DNA of 64,000 nt from Gigaspora margarita (lineage: Eukaryota; Glomeromycota; Glomeromycetes; Diversisporales; Gigasporaceae). Positions within the stretch are counted from its first letter, which is position 1; every line of letters begins with the position of its first letter. A program made the position numbers and the translations under genes. Below the pieces are notes generated by a model. That model did not search any database and was not told the origin of the DNA. It was given only the letters and a program-made list of their open reading frames with translations. Positions 23,547 to 35,733 of the stretch are shown here, in pieces. Where the stretch lies: assembly GCA_009809945.1 (NCBI GenBank), contig WTPW01000635.1, forward strand, positions 13,281 through 77,280, read 5' to 3'.

Positions 23547-23813
23547 CACAGGTCAAAAAAAGTAGATTGAAAAAATATTATATAAATATCAGGTTCTGAT
23601 TTTTTTGCACCTATTGTGACAACAACAAAGAAATATCAGGTGCTGATAGAGCTATCAGTAAGTTATCAGAACTAATATGTATCTGATAGCTTACTAATAG
23701 CTCTATTGGCACTTGATATGTCTTTGTTATTGTCACAATAGGTGCCAAAGATCAACAAAAATCAGAACCTAATATTTATGATATTTTTCTAATCTACTTT
23801 TTTTCAACCTGTG
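23547..23813. mobile_element. Foldback with CACAGGT ends
   Basis: CACAGGTCAAAAAAAGTAGA mirrors TCTACTTTTTTTCAACCTGTG, and TTTTTTGCACCTATTGTGAC mirrors GTCACAATAGGTGCC further in. The flanks share CTA on both sides. The loop is nearly absent, so RNA from it would form one long hairpin. Confidence 0.75.
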
Positions 23814-24236
23814 CTACTTGTAAAGAGCATGTTAAGAACTTGTTAAACAACATGTGTTATTAATACTGTTATATTTGAAGTCACTAAAAATAAATTGGTT
23901 TACAAAATTCATTTTATAATCAGTTAACATTACATAAAGCAAAGAAAAAATTTAAAATAATACAGTATACATACTATTTTACTCCAAATAACATTAAAAA
24001 TTTAGTAACTTTGATTTTATACCAGTTTATGCATAATCATAAGATTTTGCATGTTCTAACCATAAAAATACTTATTTTTATTAGAGTCCTGTGGGCGCTA
24101 GACAAGATTATTAATAATGCATTGTTTTTGTGCTTGTGTTTGGATCCTAATTTGTATAAGCTTTTAGCAAAAGCTAAATATAGCTTTTGTAGTATTACTA
24201 TATACAATCAAGAAAGTCAATTGTAATCATAGTATA

Positions 24237-24462
24237 GATTAGTTGCACAACTAAAATTCAGAAAATCGACCAAAATTTTGAGTCAGAATTGATAAATTCT
24301 GATATTCACTCAAACTTTTACTATAAACTAGTGTAAGTAAAATTGCCCAATGATATTTTTGCTATAATAAAGCTGGCTAGTATTATTGCTTAATACCAGC
24401 CTAGCTTTGATGCATACTGGTTCTAAATCTTGATCCTGCTGAATTTGGTTGTGCAACTAATC
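24237..24462. mobile_element. TA-flanked MITE with GATTAGTTGCACAAC ends
   Basis: GATTAGTTGCACAACTAAAT-like left end mirrors GGTTGTGCAACTAATC, with TA outside both. An inner AAAGCTGGCTAGTATTATTG also pairs with AATACCAGCCTAGCTTT. Confidence 0.8.
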
Positions 24463-24749
24463 TATTTTAAAATATATGAATTAACAAATTAAAATATTTA
24501 GTAGAATAATTATAGTAAATCTCTAAATTGAATGAATAAAAATAAGGTGTATACCAGTAATTTTATATAGTTCAAAAACATGAAATTAATCTGGTCCTGA
24601 AGAATAAACTAAGCAATATCAAAGTTTTTATTTAGTTGGGATGTGCAACAATCAAAAAATTTTGAATTATGTAAACAAAATCTAAAAGAATTCAGAAATT
24701 AATCAAGTTAAAAAAAACTAGTATCTATTGACTCCATTGCCACTGTTTA

Positions 24750-26106
24750 GGGAGCTTCCAGAAATCAGCTGATTTTTGTTTACTATGAGCCTACCCCCAT
24801 CCACCCACACCTGATACCCCAATCAGCCAATCAGATTTTACGATTATTAAAAAGTTAGATATAATATTTAATAGTAAATAACTTTTGATCTACAGGACTA
24901 AATTTGATGATTTAACTACCAAAATGATCCTCTTTATGAGAGGATTCTAGCAAGCCCAAAATCGTTAAAATCTAATTACAGGATCCTAAAATCAGAATAG
25001 TTTTGTGTTACTAAAATGGTTTATAATTATTTAATAAATTATAGAACTTTTATAGTAATACAAATCTATTCTGATTACAGAATTCTATGATTAAATTTTT
25101 AGAAAAGTGCAGTAAATCATGTAATTAGGGTTTACATAGGTCATACTCCCTAGTGATAAGACTATTCACTAATCAAATTTTAATATTTAAAAAAACTCAA
25201 AAACATTTTTGATCTGAAAATAAGCTACTGCACGATTAACAACAGTCACTACATAGTAAAGTTAACATTTTACTATATGAACTGATTATAGTCGCTTAAG
25301 TAAACTTTTTTAGTAGATCAAAATACACTTACACTAAAAATTTTATTAGTATTGAAGAATTTTTTATTATTTGACATTTAATTTTTATGTTTGACAAAAA
25401 ATTAAAATTTTTTAAAAACATATATTTGATGAACGTAAAAATCAAAAGTAAAATAATAAAAAGTTCTCCAATTTGGATAAATATTTTGGAGTATATGTAT
25501 CTTGATTACCCAAATAAGTTTACTTAAGCGATTATAATCGATTTATATGTAAAATTTGGACTTTACTATGTAACAACTACTTGTGATCGCTAAAAACCAA
25601 TTTTACTCTAAAATAATTTAACAAAATTATATTTAGTTTTTAAGCAATTTTGCAAGAACTACTAATCTGATTTAGCTGAAATTTTAATATAATATAGATC
25701 AATCTTATATCTATCTGCATTAAAAATTTTAGCTCATTTGGATAAATATTTATTGAGAATTCAAATTCGAATTTTATAATTTCATTATAATAAAAATACT
25801 ATTAATATTTATACTATATATATATATATATAGGATGTGATAAAATGGGAACCATTCACTTTACTAATTATTTCAGGTTTGCTAGAATCCTCTCATTGAG
25901 ATGATCATTTTGGTAGTTAAATTATCAAATTTGGTCCAGTAGATCAAAAGTTATTAATTATTAAATATTATTAATAAATCTATAATTTTGGTCAAAAATA
26001 ATTTTGTAACTTTGACCGGAATTATGAAATTTTGGCCAGAATTACACCTGATACTTCAGCTGACCCACCCACCTACCCAGAAATCAGCTGATTTCTGGTA
26101 GCTCCC
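24750..26106. mobile_element. PIF/Harbinger-type foldback with TTA duplication
   Basis: Ends GGGAGCTTCCAGAAATCAGC and (complement) GGGAGCTACCAGAAATCAGC are inverted, flanked by TTA on both sides. Arms pair for several hundred bases, including the module TTTGGTAGTTAAATTATCAA. The loop region is occupied by the related palindrome at about 25101-25870. Confidence 0.8.
25101..25870. mobile_element. Diverged copy of the AGTGCAGTAAATCA foldback, nested
   Basis: The left end AAGTGCAGTAAATCATGTAA and the inner GTCACTACATAGTAAAGTTA match the complete element at 55842-56442. The right end is not the expected mirror, so the copy is diverged or truncated. One AAAATAAGCTAC motif links it to the 14931-15690 family. 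Confidence 0.6.
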
Positions 26107-26109
26107 TTA

Positions 26110-26979
26110 TAGTACCTAGGCTTTATTCAAAAACTTTAGTACTACTGTGTGAAAAACTGGGCATTATATTTGTGGAATATATTACTAAAAGTAATAAATC
26201 ATTAAGTACCACTCAAGTCTTATTCAGAAAACAGACTAGTGTGGATAATAAGTAGTGGGCAGGTCTTAATCTGGAGAGTAAGATACTGTAAGCAGTAGCT
26301 AATATATCTCAAGTTTACAAAAAGAATCAAAATTCAGAAAGTAAGAATATTCTAACTATATATCTTTCTTATATTTATATAATCAAAACAATATTAATAA
26401 ATCAAATATTAAAATTCTTTTTCTAATTTAGCTGCAATCTATATACTAATTATTTTATGTACTCAGATTATGCAATTTTGGAGTTTTTATATTTTTAAAC
26501 AATAGAAAAATCATTGAAACACATAATTTGAACACTCAGTGCATACCTTACTTCAAAAAGAGGATCATAATAGTCAATATTGTTATAAAATTCTTTTGAA
26601 CACATGTACATACAAATATCTATACTTATCTATTGCCCCAAAGTTCTAAAACATAGATTATAAAGCTAGGACATGCAGTATTATTGTAAAATAATAATAA
26701 TAATAAAATAAAATAAAAATAAAAATAAAAATAGAATTGGATATTACTTCAAAATCAAATCCTTCAAAGTAGTATATTTGATTTTAAATAATAGCCATGA
26801 AAATTGATAATGCGCATCTTGTATACAATATAATAATTACTAGACTTGGGAATTGATCCTTTATTCCAATATCCATTTGGGTGTATTCTAATGATATGTA
26901 GAAAGGCATTAACTCACAATTATATGGCATCTAAAATTATAAAAAGGTCAAGTTTTGCTGTGTAGTAGTAATCACTATT
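26110..26979. other. Spacer before the hAT relic; small (AATAA)n microsatellite
   Basis: A run of TAATAATAATAA then AAAAT units lies at 26690-26735. No hAT left terminus could be fixed in this stretch, though it must lie here if the transposon was ever complete. Confidence 0.5.
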
Positions 26980-27750
26980 ATGATAATGGCTTCAACCTCT
27001 AGTACTAGTACTTCGTCAAGAAGAATGAATACTACAAGCTTTGGTTCAAATGATTCATTAACTAAAAAATGTAGTGATCAAGAAAATATTGATAATTCAC
27101 ATTCTCAATTGACTTCAAAAAAAAATAAAAAAAAACTTGACATAATAAAAATAATCTTAAAGATAGCTTTGTTTAGTCATTTTTTGAACTTGTTGAATAT
27201 GAAGATGATGATGAGATAGTAACAAAAGTTCAATGCTCAATCAAAGATTGTGATACAGAGTATACATGCCATAGTTTGACTTCCAATATGATTAACTACC
27301 TTCATGATATTCACTATATTACCAAAATGTCTCTTGAAATAAAACAGTCGATGATCTTAAAAAACTATTACAACAGATACTTGATGCAGTTATATTAAAA
27401 CTACTTTCTAAAAAATATTAACAAAAACTTACTCGAGATATAGTTAGATTTTTTCTTACTTGTACTCTTCCTTTATCTTTAATAGAAAATGAGAATTTTC
27501 ATACCTTTATAAATGCTTTTGATTCTCAATACAAATCATCTTGCATTAATATACTTAAACATGAAATTTCAGATGCAGTCCTTCATACAATACAAAATAT
27601 AAAATATATGATCAATACCCAAGCAGATATGATATCACTTACTTTTGACTTATGGATTTTCTGAGCACATTATTCTTATTTAGACATTACATGCTACTAG
27701 ATCTTGAAGGAATTTAAGTTGTATGATTTCATTAAGTATAACTAAAATGG

Positions 27751-28434
27751 GTAAGTAATAATATAAAACAAAATTTGATTGATCAGTTAGTTGGCTGAGT
27801 TGACAACTAATCGATTAATAATTGTCATGGCTGAAGCTAGAAAATTTAATTATTTTAATATAAAATTTTTAAAAATTTTTGGAGTGCATTTTCTTAGCTT
27901 TTTTTTAACAGTTAGATTAGGGTTTAAGATTAGCTTTGATAATATAAGAGTATAAGTGGATTTTGGTAAGGTTTATATTTCTAAATTGAAATCTCTAATT
28001 TTTAGCTTTAGCTGCAACAATTTTAACCTAATTATCAATCAATTACTCAATTAATTGTTTAATCGATTAGATGGATTATGTTAATTAGATTTTAAATTTT
28101 TTTGACCCATAATTAATCAACTATAATTATCGATTAATCAACTAATTGATTATTGTTAAATAATTGATTAATCAATCAATTAATTAGTTAACTAATTGAT
28201 TAATCGATTAATTAATTAGTTAACTATTTGATTAATTGATTAAATAATTAGTTACTAATTGATTAATTGATTAAATAATTAGTTACGAATTGATTAATCA
28301 CTTAATTAATTAGTTAACTAATTGATTAATCAATTAATCAATTAGTTAACAATAATTGATTTTTAGTTGATTTTTTAAAAAATATTTAACCAACTAACTG
28401 ATTACATTTTTTGCTCTACTTAATAACACTATAG
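27751..28434 (+). repeat. hAT intron filled by satellite and a MITE
   Basis: A GTAAGT donor at 27751 and an ACTATAG acceptor ending at 28434 join transposase segments in frame (MG then EYKTA). Between them lie ATTAATCGATTAGTT-type satellite units (27765-27821 and 28020-28400) and the MITE at 27822-28020. Other introns in the window are under about 350 bases, so this one has grown. Confidence 0.75.
27822..28020. mobile_element. MITE with TGTCATGGCTGAAGCT ends
   Basis: Ends TTGTCATGGCTGAAGCTAGA and (complement) TTGTTGCAGCTAAAGCTAAA pair. A relative lies at 31312-31539 (TGTCGCAGCTGAAACTAAAA). Both copies contain a TTAGGGTT/AACCCTAA patch. The copy sits within satellite inside the hAT intron. 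Confidence 0.7.
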
Positions 28435-29896
28435 GTGAGTATAAAACTGCTATTAACATTGTTAGCACCATTGAACCAGTGTTAGAATAATTTGGCATTA
28501 GCGAAAATAAACTAGTAAGCATTACCACAAATAATGGTACAAATGTTAAGGTAGTCATTACACAAATTTCAAATAAAATTTTGCCATTAAAGCTCATTGT
28601 CAACATTTTTTGTGCAGCACACACATTAAAATTGAGCAATACTACAGGTTTAAATACTATACATGTAAAATGTAAAGCATTAATTCGACTTTTGGGTGGA
28701 AAAAAAAGTGTAAACAACTATAAGAGGCTCAAATAAATACTAGTAAAAAAAAACAGAAACTGTTAACATAATTCAAGATATGGAGACCTGCTGGAACTCT
28801 ATGTATATGGTACTAAAAGGACTTACAAAACTTGAAAGACCAATTAAGTGGTTAGTTAATAATCTAAAAAATTTTTCAAATATTGAACACCAATGTGATG
28901 GAAGTGATATTTGAGAAAAGATGCTTTCTAATAATAAGTTTCAAGATATACATGATCTTGTTGACCTTTTATATTCTTTTGATAAAACAACTAAAATTCT
29001 TTCTGGCTCCAATTATGCCATATTGTGAATTATAGTGCCAACAATTAATGAATTAATTAATCATCTTAACAATATAAATAGTAAATCTTGAATTATAAAT
29101 GAAGTGAGAAATACCATTTATCTAATTTATCAAGTAGATAGTCACTATTGCCTAAATATGGTCTGTTTGCTTATTTCCTAGACCTGAGATTTAAAAACCT
29201 ATCTTTCTGCTCTACTGTAAGTAAAAATAATATTGTTAATTTTGATATATGTAATTTGGTTTAATCCTTCCATTAAATTATAATAGTCATTGCAAAAAGA
29301 GATCATTGAAAAAATAAGAGATCAATTTAATGAACTAAATATACAAGTAAATCAAGCAACAACTGCTAATACAAATTTATCAGAACAAGCTACCAAAAAA
29401 AAATTAGCCAAAAAAAGTTTTTTTCATCAATTCAAAATAATGATAATGAATCTATTAATCAAGATGAAATTGATAGATACCTTTTAATTTCTAAGGAAGT
29501 TCAGATGGAAGAAAATGACCCACTAGATTGGTGAAATAAACATTATGTCAATTCTCCATTCTTTCTATTCTTGCAAGAAAGTATTTTGCAATTCTAGCCT
29601 CTTCGATCCTACTTGAAAGGTTATTTTCAGATGCTGGCAACTACGTTACCTCAAAAAAAAACAACTAGACCCACATCTTGTGAACAAGTTGTTGATTTTA
29701 AAACAGAATTTGACATACGTAGAAATTTCCCCCCTAAAAAAATAAAACAAAAATTTTTTAGTAAAAAAATATTAAAATATATAAAAAAAATTATATTTCC
29801 TTTCCTTTTTATATTTATATATCTGATATATATTATTCTTTTTTTTTTTTATCAAATATTACTATATACTATAGAGCAAATATATAACATAAAAAT

Positions 29897-30190
29897 AGGA
29901 CCCCAAACATCTAGTATAGAGATAATACTTGAAATTTTTCAGCAAAAACAACTAAAATTTAAGAAGCAAAAAACAGTTTTTGGCAATTATCATACATCTA
30001 GTAGCCCAATTTGAATGAACTTTTTTTTAAAATGAAGCTCTTAGTGAGGTGCATCTAAAAAAAAAAGTTTTTTCAATTCTGATTACTGGATTAGAAGTTA
30101 TTAAAGTAAATATATTTTGTTATTTTTAGCAAATTAGATTAAAATTGGCCAAAATCCAGTTATGACCTATATGAGAGATGTCCGGGTCCT
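29897..30190. mobile_element. AGGACCC hAT-like MITE, 294 bp, 8-bp TSD
   Basis: Ends AGGACCCCAAACATCTAGTA and GAGAGATGTCCGGGTCCT are inverted. The flanks are the exact duplication ATAAAAAT (29889-29896 and 30191-30198). It matches the 53695-53979 element along its whole length in the opposite orientation. It lies 150 bases past the hAT C-terminus but is bounded by its own duplication, so it is a separate insertion. Confidence 0.92.
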
Positions 30191-30354
30191 ATAAAAATAA
30201 AGATAACGAAAGAGTGTTCTTATAAGTAACTTTAATAAAAAATACTACATACTAAGAATTTGAATACAGAAAAAGAAAAAGTTTCAAAAAAAATATGTAT
30301 AAAGCAAAATTAGTTGATTAATCAATTAATCTATAATCGATTAATCGATTAGAG

Positions 30355-30615
30355 CAGTGACAAATATTACATAATATCCTAGGGGGGTCAAAAAATTTTT
30401 ATATAAGACTAATTATACAATTTGATTGGCTAATTGGTCTTATGTGATGGGGAGGGGGGTAGCTCTGATAAAATGATATTACGTAATATCATAGGGGGGT
30501 CAAAAAATTTTTATATAAGACTAATTATACAATTTGATTGGCTAATTGGTCTTATGTGATGGGGAGGGGGGTAGCTCTTTGATAAAATGATATTATATAA
30601 TATCTGTCATGGCCC
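30355..30615. repeat. Tandem duplication, two units of about 112-114 bp
   Basis: Two nearly identical units each run from an ATATTAC(A/G)TAATATC palindrome through TAGGGGGGTCAAAAAATTTT to GGGGAGGGGGGTAGCTC. A third palindrome copy (ATATTATATAATATC) closes the array. Outer CAGTGACA and TGTCATG hint at a hAT-like element end, but I find no duplication. The G-runs are striking in this AT-rich context. Confidence 0.85.
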
Positions 30616-30624
30616 TTATAGTAT

Positions 30625-30870
30625 GACTAATCCATAATCGATAATTGACTAATCAATATTTGACTAATTGATTATTTGAGTAATTGATTATTTGACTAAT
30701 CAACTAATCAACTAACTGATTAATCAACTAATTGATTAATCGATTAATTGACTAATTAACTAATCAATTAATTGACTAATCGATTAGTTAATTAATTTAC
30801 TAATCGATAAAGTTGGTTTATAAAAATAAAATCAATTAGTTGTCAACTTTATCAACTAATCAATTTTTCA
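30625..30870. repeat. ATTAATCGATTAGTTGAC-type satellite
   Basis: Units such as TTGACTAATCAATTAATCG fill about 240 bases; a shorter patch lies at 30308-30352. Confidence 0.85.
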
Positions 30871-30889
30871 ACTTTTTGATTTGTATTAC

Positions 30890-31190
30890 TAGATAGATAT
30901 CTCAATAACTACCAATAACTATTAAGCTAAATTGGCCCAAATCTTTATCATAAATAGTATCAATAATTAACTATAATATATAAAAATTTTAGATAATTAA
31001 ATATAGAATATTATGTAATCACTTGTATATAAAAGTTAATTTTTTTAAAAAATTACCTGTCATATATAATTGATTACTCAACAATTACCAAACCAAATCA
31101 TCTGAAATGTTTATATATTATAGTGAATATAGTTACTATTTATTATTAAATTTTTAGCTGATTTTAATTACTAGTTATCAAAATATCCAT
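30890..31190. mobile_element. Second copy of the 14704-15750 foldback MITE, uninterrupted
   Basis: It shares CAATAACTA, AAATTGGCCCAAAT, the central TTAATTTTTTTAAAAAATTA and right-end TTAATTACTAGTTATCAAAA with the split copy. It serves as the empty-site reference for the 14931-15690 insertion. Confidence 0.65.
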
Positions 31191-31311
31191 TATTAAAGAT
31201 TGAGTAAAAAACAAAAAACAAAAAAGTAAAAATTCAAAAAAAGCATGTTACAAAAAAGAGAGAAAGGCAAATTAAAATAATTGGTTTAGAAAAAAAAAAG
31301 ACAAAAAATAT

Positions 31312-31539
31312 ATGTCGCAGCTGAAACTAAAAATGGCTAATGATAAAATTTGGGTCACGATTTGAAAATATATGCCCTGCTAAAATCCATATATACTCTT
31401 TAATAATCAATTCTAACTCTAAACCCTAACCCAACCCTAAAAAAAAAACTGACAAAATTACTCCAAAAAATTTTTAAAAAATTTGCATCAAAATAGTCAA
31501 AATTTCAGCATCAGCTATTTTCAGCATCAGCTACAACAA
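31312..31539. mobile_element. MITE with TGTCGCAGCTGAAACT ends
   Basis: Ends TGTCGCAGCTGAAACTAAAA and (complement) TTGTTGTAGCTGATGCTGAA pair imperfectly; ATATA flanks both sides. The interior holds AAACCCTAACCCAACCCTAA. Confidence 0.6.
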
Positions 31540-33280
31540 TATATATTTACCATATGTATTTATTATAAAGACTAATAGATGTATTATGTTTATTTTGTCT
31601 TTATACTAAATTTTAGTTATGTTTGTTATATTAACCACCTAAAATTTTTTTTAATTGATCTAGATAATCTGGCAAATCACCTATTGGGTCACTAGAGGAC
31701 CCCTGAATACTAATATGTTATATATATAAACCTTCATCTTCAAATCTTATATAGATGTACAAAAAAATTTTATTATGAAAGTGTATATTGGCTTAAAGCT
31801 ATATATTTAATGTAGGATATAAGTTTAATATAAGTTTTTTATACTTTAATAAAGTGTACAATTAAGCAAAATTTATTATTAAGCTAATGTACAATAAAGA
31901 TTTAAATATTTAAGTTTGCTTTTTAGAATTTTTTGGATATTTTCTCAGACCTTGCTTGTAATTTACATTTATTTATTTTTTATTTAGAACTTTTCAGAAT
32001 ACATATTTTCTTATAGAATTTACTAATTTCTTCCCATTGTCTGACTGCCTAAAATTATTTATGCTAATTTATATATTACCTTCTAAATAAAATATGTCAT
32101 TTCTGTTAGGATTAGAATTAAAATTAGTAGATAATATTATATAATACTAAAATTTTGCAAGGAATTTTTTTTATTAGTATACAAAAGATGATTCTTAGGC
32201 AAAGTTTTGTAATAAGTGTGACTTTTCAAAAAAACAATTGTTGTTTTAATTATCATATTGTACCTGATCTTGCATTCTGATTGGCCAATAACAAAAATTG
32301 GTAGAGAAATTAGTATAACCTCTCTTATATACTGTACAATATACCAATTTAACATAGTTAGTAAATATATGCCAATCTTTTTTTTTAATAATATTAATTA
32401 AGTGTACATCAAAGTTCAAGCAAATTTGCTATCAAAAAGCTCATTTTTGTACACAAATAGACAAATATTTTAAAAAATTTCATTTGAGTATATAACAAAG
32501 GTTTTTTGTATATATTCAGAGGTTCTGTTACCAGTTAGGTGATCTTAGTAGTGTCTTTTTTTGAACTGATCTATTTCTACTCAGATAGTACAATTCACTG
32601 GTTATATTAACTATCTGAGATTTTTTTGATCCAGGTCAGGAATGATGATTTTATGCAACTCACATAAAACTGCAAAAACTGTATAATATGATTGATATAT
32701 AATAAGTTAGATTTGCCTCATAATGTACATAAAGTATGTTGCTATTAAGAAATCTTCGTATAATTGGCTCTTTAGCATAATTCTGAAAGGTTCTGAATAG
32801 AAAATCAATTAATATAAATTACAAGCAAGGTAGAAAAAAAAAATTTGAGAAAGTTCTAAAGTATTCTGAATAGTGGATACAGTACTAAACTTTGTGTGTT
32901 GTAGCAAAAACATAGTATAATTATGCATAAATATGAATTTTTGTTGCAGAATAGCATATAATTATAAAAAAATATATATAATTTACTTTTGTTGCATGCA
33001 TAATTAATAGTTTATTGTAGTATAAAACTATCATTTCTAATTCAGGTAACCCAATAGGTCACTTGTTGAGTAACCTGAATGGTGCCTTTTTTAGAACTGA
33101 TCTGATTCTACTCAGATGGCACATTGTTCACCTGTTGGGTGACCCAGGTGAAGATTTTTTAGACAGGTTCATTCACTAAAATATTGTTATCTGACATGCA
33201 TCAAATTCAATCTGATACAAGTTTCAATCAGTGTATAAAATAGCATGATAAAAATCTGGATCTACCATTTTTTATATTGC
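31540..33280. other. AT-rich spacer with diffuse ancient repeats
   Basis: Two passages (32525-32640 and 33040-33160) share GGTCACNNGTTGNGTAACC-like and ACTGATCTNNTTCTACTCAGAT motifs. The 32100-32360 part shares CTAAAATTTTGCAAGGAATT with about 42520-42560. No gene found. Confidence 0.45.
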
Positions 33281-33456
33281 ATATACCGGTATTTTAAAAT
33301 TTGGCCGGTGCAACAAACGGTGCATGATCCGGAATTTTTTGAAGTAACCGGTGTGTGCAGCTATGTGCCCCAATGATCTGATGATCATTTTCTACTAATG
33401 CAGGTTTTTTTTTGTTTGAACCGGTATTTTTTTATATAACAGGTGCATGTACCGGT
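33281..33456. repeat. ACCGGT-motif cluster, possible short element
   Basis: ATACCGGTATTTTAAAATTT opens the stretch and ATGTACCGGTAAATTAAAAT closes it as a loose inverted repeat. ACCGGT also occurs near 33346 and 33419, with GGCCGGTGCA at about 33303. It is a GC island in AT-rich sequence. Confidence 0.55.
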
Positions 33457-33565
33457 AAATTAAAATTTCTATTTTAAACACTGGTTTCAATCCATTATGC
33501 AATATATAAATTTATTATATATATATATAAATATAGTTTTAGATTTATAAAAATAGTAATACTAA

Positions 33566-33800
33566 CAAAATTGATTTTTAAAAAAGGTCTATTCCATCTT
33601 TATTAAAAAAATTAAATTTTTTATAAGGAAGAGCAAATAAAATTTATATAGATATGTTTCTTATTATTTTGTCTTACAAAAAAAGTATCAAATAATTTTG
33701 TTTCTTAGTAAAATAGGTCAAAAAAAATTTTGTTTTCAAATTTTAATTTTAGATTTTAGAACCAAAATAATTTCATTCTCATATATAACAACAAATAATA
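33566..33800. repeat. Interspersed repeat, copy 1
   Basis: GAAGAGCAAATAAAATTTAT, ATATGTTTCTTAT and AAAATAGGTCAAAAA occur here in the same order as in 48570-48805. The overlapping 97-codon frame is compositional. Confidence 0.65.
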
Positions 33801-34009
33801 CTATATCTCCAATTACAATCCTCAATATTCTCTTTCACTTTATATTTAATATATCTAGCTCACAATATAACCTTTTTCTATACTATACAAGAGAAAAGAA
33901 AATGCTAGTAGTGCCTCTATATCAAGACAAAATCTGGCAAAAGGTTTTATTTTTGGTATTTTTGGTTTATTTTATTTTATTTTTTTTATAATTAATTAGT
34001 TCAATAGTA

Positions 34010-34560
34010 GCACTTTGAAAATTATATTACTATTAAAAATTCTTTTACAGAACTTTTATCTATTGTAGTATACATAATATATAGTTAAATTTGATTAATT
34101 TACATTGAATTATCTTAATTCTACTATGATTTATTATAAATAATTTTGTTATAGGATTTGCTCATGTGGTGTAATAGTAGTAAAGTTGAGTTGATATTAT
34201 ATTATTATAATTTTTGCCATAAGTTAATGTAAAAAAATTCTATTATAGAACTTACTATTCAGTGACAATAGTATATAATTAATGTTGAGTTCATTGTATT
34301 AGAATTATTCTTTCTAGCTTGATTCAGAATTTATTCATTGATATGGTATACACTTTAGTTAGAGCTAGTTCAAAATTATTGTGATTTTTGAATAAAAATT
34401 TTAATATAGAACTTATTTGCTATTCTAGTTGTTACAATACATAATTAAGGATAAGTTGGTTGTATCAGATTATTCGTAATTTATTGTATAGAATTCTATT
34501 TCAAATCTTATTTTTTAATACAGTACATACAGTGGTTAAGGTTGAATTAGTATTAGAATT
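34010..34560. repeat. Degenerate tandem repeat preceding the 98-bp satellite
   Basis: TATAGAACTTA(C/T)T units followed by ATAATTAANGTTGAGTT recur near 34046, 34246 and 34404. They appear to be worn edge copies of a tandem array. Confidence 0.5.
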
Positions 34561-34629
34561 ATTATGATTTCTACTTTTAAATAAGTAGAATTAAACTTCA
34601 TACTCATACCATTATTTATTAAATGATTA

Positions 34630-35172
34630 ATTCATGATCCATATGCCAAATAGTAAAAATCTATAGTCATATATAGGGAAAATCAATTATTGTTTATCAA
34701 ATTTCTGGTATCTGGCACTGTCAGAGCAATAACAAATTTTTTACTAAGCTAACCTTTACTTCTCCACTAATTGAAGGTTGTAGAGCACATTCTTGCGATT
34801 CTAATAGTGGTAAAATTATTAAAATTGGACTAGTAGATCACAAGATATCATTAAAAAACTTTGGCGATCATATAGAGTTTCTATGTAAATAATATTATTG
34901 TTTACATAGAAACTCTATATGGTCATGAAATGTTTTTTAATGATATCTTGTGATCTACTGGTCTATTTTTAATGATTTTACCACTATTAGAATCACAAGA
35001 ATGTGCTCTACAACTTTCAATTAGTAGAGAAGTAAGGTTATCTTAGTAAAAAATTTGTTATTGCTCTGACAGTACCAGATTCCAGAAATTTGATAAACAA
35101 TAATTGATTTTTCCCAATTTTACTACATATGGTAATATATGCAGTCCTGTTTGGTATATGGATCATGAATTA
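34630..35172. mobile_element. Long near-perfect foldback inserted in the satellite
   Basis: Arms of about 240 bases pair almost perfectly, from TTCATGATCCATATGCCAAA inward to the loop at TTTACATAGAAACTCTATAT. Flanking AATGATTA and AGTGATTA match 7 of 8 bases and agree with the satellite consensus, giving a likely 8-bp duplication. The arms contain the module CTAATAGTGGTAAAATTATT shared by other foldbacks. Confidence 0.88.
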
Positions 35173-35391
35173 AGTGATTATAGTTAATAATATATACATT
35201 CTTCTAAAATATAATAATTAAAGTGAACAGAATAAACTTTGTGCTCAGCCTAGTAATTTATTCAAATAGATAAATGAGTGCAGTTAATAATACACACATT
35301 CTGAAATACAATCAAAGTGAACAGAATTAAACTTCATACTCACTCTGGTGATTTTATTGAATAAATAAATGATTACAGATAATAATACATA

Positions 35392-35733
35392 TGGGGTGCC
35401 TTATATTAAAAAGACCCATTTTGAAATATAGCTTATTTTGAGATAATTGAGTTTAATTGTTTGTTTTGATTTTTGGACTGATCCGGGATTAAGCAAATTT
35501 CATAATTTTGGTTGGTTAAAGATTACAGGTAACTATTGGGTAATCTCGTGTTATGCTTGTCCTTAGACAAATTCGTGTAATTTTTTTTTTACATTACCTC
35601 CATTTTTTATTATGCAAATCAACCTTCATTTATCATTGAAAAATGTTAATTATGTCAAAATTTACATGAATCTAATAAAAACTCATTTTTCAAAAAAATT
35701 ATGAAATGGGCCTTTTTAATATGAGGCACTCCA
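35392..35733. mobile_element. TA-flanked MITE in the satellite
   Basis: Ends TGGGGTGCCTTATATTAAAA and (complement) TGGAGTGCCTCATATTAAAA are inverted with TA outside. The flanking satellite reads through when the element is removed. Confidence 0.87.

Larger units (their letters stand above)
26986..29745 (+). pseudogene. hAT-superfamily transposase gene, decayed
   Basis: From ATG 26986 a Ser/Thr-rich N-terminus leads to a BED-type finger (CSIKDC with LHDIH, about 27240-27310), then the hAT core LVRFFL-like, LPLSLIENENFHTF and SLTFDLW (about 27430-27660), then TTNNGTNVK and CAAHTLKL (28520-28630), ETCWNSMY (about 28785), PTINELI (about 29040) and the C-terminal dimerisation region EIDRYL-ERLFSDAGNY (29470-29645). 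Two GT-AG introns fit: 27751-28434 and 29217-29286. Several frame shifts and stops, including TGA 29532-29534 where the second Trp of a WW pair is expected, make it inactive. It would cut and paste DNA with 8-bp duplications. Outer TIRs were not found. Confidence 0.9.

Noticed and set aside
28394-28717. Minus-strand frame of 107 codons
   Set aside because: The plus strand of the same stretch reads hAT transposase motifs (TTNNGTNVK, CAAHTLKL), so the minus frame is a shadow.
31690-31720. AGGACCCCTGAATACTA resembling an AGGACCC MITE end
   Set aside because: No partner end or 8-bp duplication found nearby.
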